Positions 1 through 5,218 of a stretch of 5,218 nucleotides of DNA are shown in pieces. Made by a program: the position numbers and the translations under genes. The stretch's first letter is position 1. Each line of letters opens with the position of its first letter. The DNA comes from CAYVAP01 sp964343195 (GTDB taxonomy: Bacteria > Bacteroidota > Bacteroidia > J057), in assembly GCA_964343195.1 (NCBI GenBank), contig CAYFIR010000225.1, positions 1 to 5,218 of the forward strand, given 5' to 3'. A model generated the notes under the pieces. That model had not been told where the DNA came from and did no database searches. It saw only the letters and a list, made by a program, of their open reading frames with translations.

Positions 1-54
1 TAATTCGTAATTCGTAATTCGTAATTCGTAATTCGTAATTCGTAATTCGTAATT
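1..54. repeat. Heptanucleotide tandem repeat (TAATTCG)n
   Basis: Seven perfect copies of TAATTCG occupy 1-49, and a partial copy (TAATT) ends at 54. The array starts at the first base of the window, so its true length is unknown. On the + strand each unit contains TAA, and because 7 is not a multiple of 3 every + frame is closed within 21 bases, so nothing is translated across it in that direction. On the minus strand it has no stop codon in any frame. Short intergenic tandem repeats of this kind are prone to copy-number change by slippage; no function can be read from the sequence. Confidence 0.97.
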
Positions 55-122
55 GTGAGACGATCTGGTTGACTGTGGGTTTCACCATTCCGCCTCAGAC
101 CTTTTGCCGCATTCCGAGCCCT

Positions 123-163
123 AATCATGACTACCTGTTTTGGCGGGTAGTCATGATTTTTTT
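123..163 (+). terminator. Intrinsic terminator overlapping the TMEM220 gene end
   Basis: A perfect 13-bp inverted repeat (AATCATGACTACC at 123-135, GGTAGTCATGATT at 146-158) encloses a 10-base loop. The 3' arm runs into a seven-T tract at 157-163. The T tract lies on the + strand side only; on the minus strand the second arm is followed by TAGGGC, so the element is oriented to stop + strand transcripts. No + gene can end inside 1-54 because the repeat closes all + frames, so the terminated gene must lie left of the window. The 3' arm contains the stop codon and last Ser codon of the minus-strand gene, and the T tract is its Lys-Lys codons. Confidence 0.75.
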
Positions 164-516
164 CTCCAGGCCAGCCAGAGTCCGAGCACCGACAAAAAGG
201 CGATGGTCAGTCCGCCAAACTCCCGTGCCTGCTCGATGTAGGGATAATCATTTTGCATGCCCTGCGAAAAGGCAATGCCATCCTCATTGGTCAGAAATTC
301 CCAGGCTCCGCCCACATATAGCCCCATCCCGATCAGTAGGATTACCCCTACTCCCAGCGCAGCTCTGGCGCTGGATTTTCCAAAGAACCCAAACCAAAAC
401 AATCCTGATACAACTAGGTATATGATAATCCAGGGAATCGAATCCGGGTCATTCCATTGAAAATAGGCAAAGAGCATAAACAGGATGGCGGGGATGAGGT
501 ACAATACCTTTTTCAT
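151..516 (-). CDS. TMEM220-family small membrane protein
   Basis: This 121-residue protein is almost entirely membrane-embedded. Four hydrophobic segments are visible at about residues 3-19, 28-46, 52-71 and 100-117. The FQWNDPD stretch at residues 19-25 after the first helix, followed by a Trp and Tyr in the second (W29, Y33), and the E-x-x-R-E-x-G-G motif at 95-102 before the last helix are what I recognise as the TMEM220 family (transmembrane family 220 helix), found in bacteria and animals. Its biochemical function is unknown. Length is typical of bacterial members and the start gives the expected basic MKK before helix 1. There is no Shine-Dalgarno sequence, as is usual in Bacteroidota. 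It is divergent from gltA and has no partner on its own strand here, so it is probably monocistronic. Family call from motif memory, not a search. Confidence 0.8.
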   Translation of the reverse strand: MKKVLYLIPAILFMLFAYFQWNDPDSIPWIIIYLVVSGLFWFGFFGKSSARAALGVGVILLIGMGLYVGGAWEFLTNEDGIAFSQGMQNDYPYIEQAREFGGLTIAFLSVLGLWLAWRKKS

Positions 517-660
517 AAAATGACTGGTGTTATCTAAAAATGGAAGTGTAAATATGCGATTTCAGGATTAGAATGCAGCTTGATCTTCTTTGCGAAAATT
601 CGCTTTTTACGCAGCGATTGATATGCAACTCTTTAACTAGTCAGCAACAGGCCCAGTTTG

Positions 661-668
661 TAAATTTG
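661..668 (+). promoter_or_regulatory. Candidate -7 element for gltA
   Basis: TAAATTTG matches the Bacteroidota -7 consensus TAnnTTTG exactly and lies 67 bases before the gltA start. No TTTG or TTG occurs at the expected distance (about 638-642) for the -33 element, which weakens the call. If used, transcription would start near 674 and leave a leader of about 60 bases. The rest of the divergent region (517-735) holds only a small GCGAA-AA-TTCGC palindrome at 592-603; I found no good promoter match for the minus-strand gene. Confidence 0.3.
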
Positions 669-735
669 CCCAGGCATATTTTTCACAAAAAGGCTTTACT
701 AACTATAAACCAACTACCTCCAACTTATAGACCTT

Positions 736-2022
736 ATGGACAATACCACTGAATTAACCGAAACGGTTGAAATAAAAATAGGGGACCAATCCTACTCATT
801 TCCGGTTGTTACGGGTGTTTACGATGAGAAAGCCATTGACATCTCCAAGTTGAGAAAAGAAACCGGCTACATCACCCTCGATGTTGGGTTCAAAAACACG
901 GGTTCTACTGCCAGTACCATCACCTTTATTGATGGAGCCAATGGCATCCTGGAGCATCGGGGTTACCGCATTGAGGAACTGGCAGAACATAGCACATTCC
1001 TGGAAGTGATCCATTTGCTATTTCATGGCGAACTTCCTACCCAGACAGAACTGGACGCTTTCAAAGTAGAGCTACAGTCCGTAGCAGGCCTTCCAAAAGG
1101 AGTAAGGGATATCCTCGATGCCATGCCAGCAGAGACCCATCCCATGGGGATGCTGGGGGCCATCCTCAATGTACTGACAGGGTATTTTACCGAGGCAAAT
1201 GATTCATGGAGTGATGAGGAAGTACGCTGGAAAACCATCCACCGAGCCCTGGCCTTCATCCCGGAAATCACAGCCAATATCTACCGCCGGAAAAAAGGAC
1301 TGCCTTACATCGATCCCAAGCCAGAATTGGGTTATGTATCAAACTTCCTGCACATGATGTTCGGCGAGGTCGATGAAAAGATAGCCGAAGCGCTGGATAC
1401 CCTGCTGGTACTCCATGCCGACCACGAACAAAACTGCTCTGCTTCCACTTCCCGTTTTGTCGGGTCATCTCGTGTGAACCTGTTTGCGTCTTTGGCTGCT
1501 GCCAGCAATGCCCTCTGGGGTCCTCTGCACGGTGGTGCTAATCAGGCAGTCCTGGAGATGCTGACTGCCATCAAAGAAGATGGGGGTGACACTGCCAAAT
1601 ACATTCAAAAAGCCAAGGACAAGGATGATTCTTTCCGTCTGATGGGATTTGGACACCGGGTATACAAAAACTACGACCCACGTGCCAAGGTCATCAAAAA
1701 GTATGTGGACATCGTCCTCGACCAACTGGATAAGCCCGATGACCTGGTGGACATTGCCAAAGGACTGGAAAGCGCTGCCCTGGCAGACGATTATTTCTCA
1801 GCTCGCAAGCTGTTCCCCAACGTTGACTTCTACTCCGGTATCATCTACCAGGCCATGGGAATTCCGGTGAATCTGTTCACCGTAATGTTTGCCCTTGGAC
1901 GTATGCCGGGCTGGATCGCGCAGTGGATGGAGATGCGCACCAACGGAGAACCAATCGGTCGCCCCCGTCAGGTGTACATTGGTACCGCCACCCGGGATTA
2001 TGTGGATATCTCTAATCGATAA
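736..2022 (+). CDS. gltA: Citrate synthase, type II
   Basis: Condenses acetyl-CoA with oxaloacetate to citrate, the entry step of the TCA cycle, in the cytoplasm. The 428 residues match the E. coli-type enzyme (427) end to end, including the N-terminal beta-rich segment (about 1-50) of type II enzymes. Catalytic and substrate residues are in place: H230 in LHADHEQN, H265 in GPLHGGANQ, H307 in GFGHRVYKNYDPRA, R316, D364 in VDFYSGIIYQAMGIP, R389 and R409 in GRPRQVY. The start is secure: an in-frame TAA lies at 706-708 with no other ATG between, and homologous sequence begins soon after. There is no Shine-Dalgarno sequence. A terminator follows at 2073-2109, so it is probably transcribed alone. 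Most residues of the E. coli allosteric NADH site are replaced (see findings). Hexamer formation is inferred from family only; a methylcitrate synthase role is less likely given the full type II architecture. Confidence 0.96.
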   Translation: MDNTTELTETVEIKIGDQSYSFPVVTGVYDEKAIDISKLRKETGYITLDVGFKNTGSTASTITFIDGANGILEHRGYRIEELAEHSTFLEVIHLLFHGELPTQTELDAFKVELQSVAGLPKGVRDILDAMPAETHPMGMLGAILNVLTGYFTEANDSWSDEEVRWKTIHRALAFIPEITANIYRRKKGLPYIDPKPELGYVSNFLHMMFGEVDEKIAEALDTLLVLHADHEQNCSASTSRFVGSSRVNLFASLAAASNALWGPLHGGANQAVLEMLTAIKEDGGDTAKYIQKAKDKDDSFRLMGFGHRVYKNYDPRAKVIKKYVDIVLDQLDKPDDLVDIAKGLESAALADDYFSARKLFPNVDFYSGIIYQAMGIPVNLFTVMFALGRMPGWIAQWMEMRTNGEPIGRPRQVYIGTATRDYVDISNR

Positions 2023-2031
2023 GCTTTTTTG

Positions 2032-2057
2032 TCGCTGAGACCTTAATTCTCAGTCGA
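2032..2057 (+). other. Small hairpin just after gltA
   Basis: CTGAGA (2035-2040) pairs with TCTCAG (2048-2053) across a 7-base loop. TCG at 2032-2034 can extend the stem with CGA at 2055-2057 if T2054 bulges out. It begins 10 bases after the gltA stop codon. No T tract follows directly (the next T run, 2066-2070, is 8 bases away), so it is not a clear terminator; it may protect the 3' end of the transcript or be incidental. Confidence 0.3.
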
Positions 2058-2072
2058 AAATGGTATTTTTGT

Positions 2073-2109
2073 CGGGTCTTGTGTCTTCACAAGACCCGCT
2101 CCTGTTTTT
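2073..2109 (+). terminator. Intrinsic terminator of gltA
   Basis: A perfect 11-bp stem (CGGGTCTTGTG at 2073-2083, CACAAGACCCG at 2088-2098) closes on a TCTT tetraloop. A T-rich stretch follows, ending in five Ts at 2105-2109. It lies 50 bases after the gltA stop and 68 bases before accA, so it should separate the two transcripts. On the minus strand the stem is followed by AAAAATACC rather than Ts, so it acts in the + direction. Confidence 0.85.
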
Positions 2110-2126
2110 GTAATTCGGTCTGAAGG

Positions 2127-2158
2127 TTTAATCTTAACAGAAGATTTTGCTACCTTCA
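2127..2158 (+). promoter_or_regulatory. Candidate accA promoter
   Basis: TACCTTCA at 2151-2158 agrees with TAnnTTTG at all but the last two positions. TTTA at 2127-2130 sits 20 bases upstream, where a -33 TTTG is expected, with one mismatch. It lies between the gltA terminator and accA, where a promoter is needed. Transcription would start near 2164 and give a leader of only about 14 bases. Both boxes are imperfect, so this is tentative. Confidence 0.27.
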
Positions 2159-2177
2159 GTATCTCAATCAGTGTATT

Positions 2178-3200
2178 ATGATGCAGAATAACATCTTTGA
2201 CTTCGAGCGTCCAATTGTCGAGCTGGAAAGCAAGTTGGAGGATATGCGCAGGATAGCCGAAGAAAATGGCGTTGAACTAAGTGCGGCTGCAGGTGAACTG
2301 GAACGAAAAATAGAAGACCTTAAGACCAATATATACTCAAATCTGAGTCGCTGGCAGCGAGTTCAGATGTCTCGTCATCCCGAGCGCCCCTATGCGCTGG
2401 ACTATATCGACCAGATTTCAGATGAGTTCATCGAGCTATATGGCGATCGCAATTTCCGCGATGACAAAGCCATGATTGGAGGCCTGGGTCGAATTGATGG
2501 GCAGCCCGTTATGTTCATTGGGCAGCAAAAGGGTCGCACTACCAAGCAACGTCAGTACCGCAATTTTGGCATGCCCAATCCAGAGGGATATCGCAAGGCC
2601 CTGCGCATGATGAAAATGGCGGAGAAGTTTGACCTGCCAGTCGTGTGCCTCATCGATACTCCAGGTGCCTATCCCGGACTGGAAGCCGAAGAACGTGGAC
2701 AGGGAGAAGCCATTGCACGCAACCTGATGGAGATGGCTGCACTGAAAACGCCCATCATTTGTATCGTCATTGGCGAAGGAGCTTCTGGTGGTGCACTGGG
2801 CATCGGAATTGGAGACCGCGTCCACATGATGGAAAATACCTGGTACTCGGTTATTTCTCCAGAATCCTGCTCCAGTATTCTCTGGCGTAGCTGGGAGAAA
2901 AAAGAGCAGGCCGCTGAAGCTCTGAAGCTTTCTGCTGAAGATAACCTGAAGCTGGGCATCATTGATGGCATCATCCACGAACCACTCGGAGGCGCTCACA
3001 AGCACCCTGAACAGGCAGGAGAAGCGGTAAAAGCTCAAATTCTCAAGGACATCAAGACCCTGCAGAACAAGCCTACTCCAACCCTTATCGAACAACGGAT
3101 TGCTAAGTTCTCCAAAATGGGCGTTGTCCAAAGCATCGTGCAGGAGGATGTTGAGGGGTTGGAAGAAGGAGAACCTGAGCCTGTCAAGCAAAAGGCATAA
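2178..3200 (+). CDS. accA: Acetyl-CoA carboxylase carboxyltransferase subunit alpha
   Basis: With AccD it forms the carboxyltransferase of acetyl-CoA carboxylase, moving the carboxyl group from biotin on AccB to acetyl-CoA to make malonyl-CoA for fatty-acid synthesis; cytoplasmic. Family signatures run in order: FDFERPIVELE (7-17), a charged helical segment (about 15-55), QRVQMSRHPERPYALDYI (60-77), GDRNFRDDKA (89-98), KGRTTKQ (118-124), NFGMPNPEGYRKALRMM (129-145), DTPGAYPGLEAEERGQGEAIARN (from 160), the oxyanion-type GEGASGGALGIG (199-210), SPESCSSILW (227-236) and EPLGGAHKHP (268-277). At 340 residues it exceeds E. coli AccA (319) by a C-terminal tail from about residue 316, rich in Glu. 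Two ATGs (2178, 2181) are adjacent and either could start it; FDFE lies right behind both. accD, accB and accC are absent here, which is common since accA is often unlinked. Confidence 0.96.
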   Translation: MMQNNIFDFERPIVELESKLEDMRRIAEENGVELSAAAGELERKIEDLKTNIYSNLSRWQRVQMSRHPERPYALDYIDQISDEFIELYGDRNFRDDKAMIGGLGRIDGQPVMFIGQQKGRTTKQRQYRNFGMPNPEGYRKALRMMKMAEKFDLPVVCLIDTPGAYPGLEAEERGQGEAIARNLMEMAALKTPIICIVIGEGASGGALGIGIGDRVHMMENTWYSVISPESCSSILWRSWEKKEQAAEALKLSAEDNLKLGIIDGIIHEPLGGAHKHPEQAGEAVKAQILKDIKTLQNKPTPTLIEQRIAKFSKMGVVQSIVQEDVEGLEEGEPEPVKQKA

Positions 3201-3204
3201 CAAA

Positions 3205-3268
3205 GATGAATTGATGTCAAGAGGATGAGATCGTCAAATAGCATTTTTTGACATGCTTCCTCTTCATC
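3205..3268 (+). other. Possible imperfect stem in the accA 3' region
   Basis: GATGAA (3205-3210) can pair with TTCATC (3263-3268), and inside it ATGTCAA (3214-3220) with TTGACAT (3248-3254). The two helices are separated by an uneven internal loop (3 and 8 bases), and the apical loop is 27 bases. It lies between the accA stop and its terminator. The pairing is modest and could be chance; no small ORF or known RNA family is apparent. Confidence 0.2.
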
Positions 3269-3284
3269 CATCAAAAATATCATG

Positions 3285-3313
3285 GCCCGGCGTGTTCCAA
3301 CGTCGGGCTTTTT
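3285..3313 (+). terminator. Intrinsic terminator of accA
   Basis: GCCCGGCGT (3285-3293) pairs with ACGTCGGGC (3300-3308) in a 9-bp GC-rich stem with one G-T wobble and a 6-base loop, followed directly by TTTTT (3309-3313). It lies 84 bases after the accA stop codon. It also bears on the next gene's start: an in-frame ATG at 3282 would put this terminator inside the kinase coding region, which argues for the later start at 3414. Confidence 0.88.
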
Positions 3314-3377
3314 GTATTCATCCCACCCAGACCCGCACTCGTCACATATTTTTCATTCAAGAACAAGCAGGCAGCAT

Positions 3378-3408
3378 TTTGTCAACCAATCAGGAACTGT
3401 TAATTTCT
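3378..3408 (+). promoter_or_regulatory. Candidate promoter of the histidine kinase
   Basis: TTTG at 3378-3381 is followed after 19 bases by TAATTTCT at 3401-3408, which matches TAnnTTTG except at the last two positions. The spacing fits Bacteroidota promoters. Transcription would begin about at the ATG at 3414, giving a leaderless or nearly leaderless message, which is odd enough to keep confidence low. It lies downstream of the accA terminator, as an independent promoter should. Confidence 0.3.
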
Positions 3409-3413
3409 ACCAT

Positions 3414-5168
3414 ATGAAACGAATTGGCTGGCTGCTTCTTTGCCTCATCATCGGCTTACCTTCTTTTGCCCAGAACAGACAGATCTGGGTGGAAGTCGAA
3501 ATCGGGAACCGCAGTTCCCGTGAGAGGCTCACCTCTAATTTTTCGCTTATAACCGCTGATGGCCGGGAGATTCCGGCCCGAATGGATACTGCCTTTAGTA
3601 CCCGGCTCCTGTATTTCGACCTGCCAATAGAAAGCCAGGCCAAACCGCTAGAGGTAACTCTTCGCCTCTATGACAAGGAAACAACTATCGAGCTACCCGC
3701 TACCGATGAGCTGATTTTTCTACACACAGAAGAAGGCGACTATTTCCCCCATGACCTGACGGTGTGGAAGGCAAGCGAATTGTGGGATCTCTACCAAAAG
3801 GAAATAAAATACCAGCAGGAGAAAAGAGATAACGACATCTCGATTTGGGTAGATGATGCAGACCTGACATCGGTCAAGGACATTGACCGATTCATTTCCT
3901 ATGCCATGGAGCACCACTATCGGGAGTCGAGTGAGTTGGCGGATCGCATGGAGGAGTTTGGCAATGCACTGTTCACCATCCTGGGAATACTGCTCGGGCT
4001 GATCCTGGTGGGCATGATGATTACCCGTGTACGCTTACACCAACAACTGCCTGATGCCCGATGGATCAAAGCCGAAAAGTGGCTCAACTTTAGCACCTAT
4101 GCGGTATTAGGTATGATCGTCCTGCACGCTGCCTTTTTCTTTGATTTCGAAATCATCTCCTTCAATGGCCCCCCCTCCTATGTCGTGGAATTAAATTCCC
4201 TGGCAGAGTCCCTGCTAGGCATGCTCATCATCGCGGTTTTTGGGCTAAATTCGGCATATCTTGTTCCCAACTACCTCGTAAGGCGGGACTATCAAGGCTA
4301 TTTTCTGCGTGTCGCGGCACTTTTTGGACTTTGCCTGCTGCCGTACATTTTCCTAAATGATTGGCTCCTGACACATCATTTTGCCTGGGTAGATGGCAAT
4401 ATCAGATTTCACGCCCTCAATGAAGACCCTGACCAGGACATGATGGCGCTCATTGTGGCCATCTGGGTCACCAGTACGCTCCTTATTTCAACCTTTATCT
4501 CGGCCAATCGCCTGTTCATTCGCCAACGACTTGATCAACTGGACCTTCAACGTACTCAGCTAAGTGCCAACCTGCGGCAGCTACAGGCCCAGATCAGCCC
4601 GCATTTTTTCTTCAACACCCTCAACAGTGTCTATGGCTTTGCCTTGCAGGAAAACAGTCCCAGAACCGTCGAGGCCCTGGAAAAACTGAGCAGCCTCATG
4701 CGTTTTGCCATCTACCAGGGAAATGAGCCCTATATCCCCCTTGAGCAGGAAATCAACTACCTGAATGATTACGTCGATCTACAAAAGCTGCGGCTTGATC
4801 CTCAGAAACACAATGTGCATTTCGAAGTAAATGGCGAGGTTCCTGACGCTCACATCGCACCGCTGCTGCTCATCACCCTGATCGAAAATGCCTTCAAACA
4901 CGGACTCAGCATGCGCCATCCCTCTTTTATCCATATCCAACTCGACCTCAATCCCTCTCAACTCACCCTACAGGTCTCCAATAGCACCCATCCTGACAAG
5001 CAGCAGGAAACCGGCGGCCTCGGCCTGGTAAACATTCGCCAACGCCTGGACCTGCTTTACCCGGACCGCTATACCTGGACCAGTCAGCAAGGGCCTGATC
5101 GATATGAAACCATGCTACAGCTTACTCTGGTGAGAGAAAGTGATCGAGATCATCAAATGAAGCATTAA
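3414..5168 (+). CDS. LytS/YehU-type membrane sensor histidine kinase
   Basis: Predicted to sense a signal at or outside the inner membrane and phosphorylate a response regulator, usually a LytTR-type one in this family. With the start at 3414 it has 584 residues. Residues 1-19 form a signal peptide (MKR, hydrophobic core, likely cleavage SFA|Q). Residues 20-184 are a predicted periplasmic region, beta-rich to about 103 and then helical, which I do not recognise. Five membrane segments lie near 185-204, 226-247, 262-288, 296-318 and 342-364, leaving the C terminus inside. A coiled linker (366-392) leads to the His_kinase (PF06580-like) core: H397 in QISPHFFFNTLNS, the N box LIENAFKHG (N492) and the glycine motif GGLGLVNIRQRLDLLYP (534-550). 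The reading frame stays open upstream to an ATG at 3282, but that part contains the accA terminator and would bury the signal peptide. No response regulator is visible before the window ends. Ligand unknown. Confidence 0.9.
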   Translation: MKRIGWLLLCLIIGLPSFAQNRQIWVEVEIGNRSSRERLTSNFSLITADGREIPARMDTAFSTRLLYFDLPIESQAKPLEVTLRLYDKETTIELPATDELIFLHTEEGDYFPHDLTVWKASELWDLYQKEIKYQQEKRDNDISIWVDDADLTSVKDIDRFISYAMEHHYRESSELADRMEEFGNALFTILGILLGLILVGMMITRVRLHQQLPDARWIKAEKWLNFSTYAVLGMIVLHAAFFFDFEIISFNGPPSYVVELNSLAESLLGMLIIAVFGLNSAYLVPNYLVRRDYQGYFLRVAALFGLCLLPYIFLNDWLLTHHFAWVDGNIRFHALNEDPDQDMMALIVAIWVTSTLLISTFISANRLFIRQRLDQLDLQRTQLSANLRQLQAQISPHFFFNTLNSVYGFALQENSPRTVEALEKLSSLMRFAIYQGNEPYIPLEQEINYLNDYVDLQKLRLDPQKHNVHFEVNGEVPDAHIAPLLLITLIENAFKHGLSMRHPSFIHIQLDLNPSQLTLQVSNSTHPDKQQETGGLGLVNIRQRLDLLYPDRYTWTSQQGPDRYETMLQLTLVRESDRDHQMKH

Positions 5169-5171
5169 CGT

Positions 5172-5211
5172 GAGTTTCGGGTTTTACTCAACTGATTTTA
5201 GGCAGAAACTC
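5172..5211. other. Short inverted repeat after the kinase gene
   Basis: GAGTTTC (5172-5178) and GAAACTC (5205-5211) are perfect 7-base arms around a 26-base spacer, beginning four bases after the kinase stop codon. An alternative 5-bp hairpin, TGAGT (5171-5175) with ACTCA (5186-5190), competes with it. Neither has a proper T tract. The final 50 bases otherwise show no identifiable gene: a GTG at 5170 opens a + frame to the window edge and a minus frame ends at 5188, but both are too short to judge. Confidence 0.25.
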
Positions 5212-5218
5212 GATAGCG

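Noticed and set aside
69..425. Open + strand frame of 118 codons over the TMEM220 gene
   Set aside because: Its product is rich in Pro, Arg and Ser with no recognisable domain, it is antisense to a gene with clear family motifs, and it starts before the + strand terminator.
1023..1725. Three minus-strand open frames opposite gltA
   Set aside because: They are short, overlap the conserved catalytic core of citrate synthase, and show no domain or start signal.
2111..2117. A single TAATTCG copy after the gltA terminator, identical to the repeat unit at 1-54
   Set aside because: One 7-base match is expected by chance in a window of this size and there is no second copy beside it.
2436..3203. 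Long minus-strand open frame (255 codons) opposite accA
   Set aside because: accA is unmistakable on the + strand over its whole length. The minus frame has no family features and is a shadow of accA codon use.
5170..5218. GTG-initiated + strand frame after the kinase as a possible response regulator start
   Set aside because: Only 16 codons are visible, the residues do not resemble a receiver domain start, and the codons overlap a small inverted repeat.

Overview
The window looks like ordinary chromosomal sequence from a member of the Bacteroidota. The evidence is the style of the citrate synthase and acetyl-CoA carboxylase alpha proteins, the absence of Shine-Dalgarno sequences before the genes, partial matches to the Bacteroidota promoter pattern (TTTG, about 19-20 bases, TAnnTTTG), and a LytS-type membrane histidine kinase of a kind common in that phylum. 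I cannot place it to family; a cytophagal or saprospiral lineage is a guess. Base composition is moderate and even, with no mobile element, tRNA, rRNA or CRISPR array.

Layout from left to right. Positions 1-54 are a perfect 7-base tandem repeat (TAATTCG) cut by the window edge. A strong hairpin with a T tract at 123-163 looks like a terminator for a + strand gene outside the window, and it overlaps the 3' end of a minus-strand gene for a small TMEM220-family membrane protein (151-516). A 219-base divergent intergenic region follows. Next comes gltA (citrate synthase, 736-2022) with its own terminator (2073-2109), then accA (acetyl-CoA carboxylase carboxyltransferase alpha, 2178-3200) with its own terminator (3285-3313), then a sensor histidine kinase whose best start is 3414 (3414-5168). 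The last 50 bases hold only a short inverted repeat.

How the genes relate. GltA and AccA both consume acetyl-CoA: GltA feeds it into the TCA cycle, and AccA (with AccD, AccB and AccC, none of them here) commits it to fatty-acid synthesis. They lie in the same direction but a clear terminator separates them, so they are probably separate transcripts. The kinase has a signal peptide, an unrecognised periplasmic domain of about 165 residues, five predicted membrane segments and a cytoplasmic kinase core. Its expected LytTR-type response regulator is not in the window.

I do not see a convincing undescribed system. The points most worth a second look are the kinase's unrecognised sensor region and its start correction, the loss in GltA of most residues of the E. 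coli NADH site, the terminator that shares bases with the TMEM220 gene, and the repeat that is free of stop codons in all three minus-strand frames. No gene-free stretch exceeds about 220 bases.
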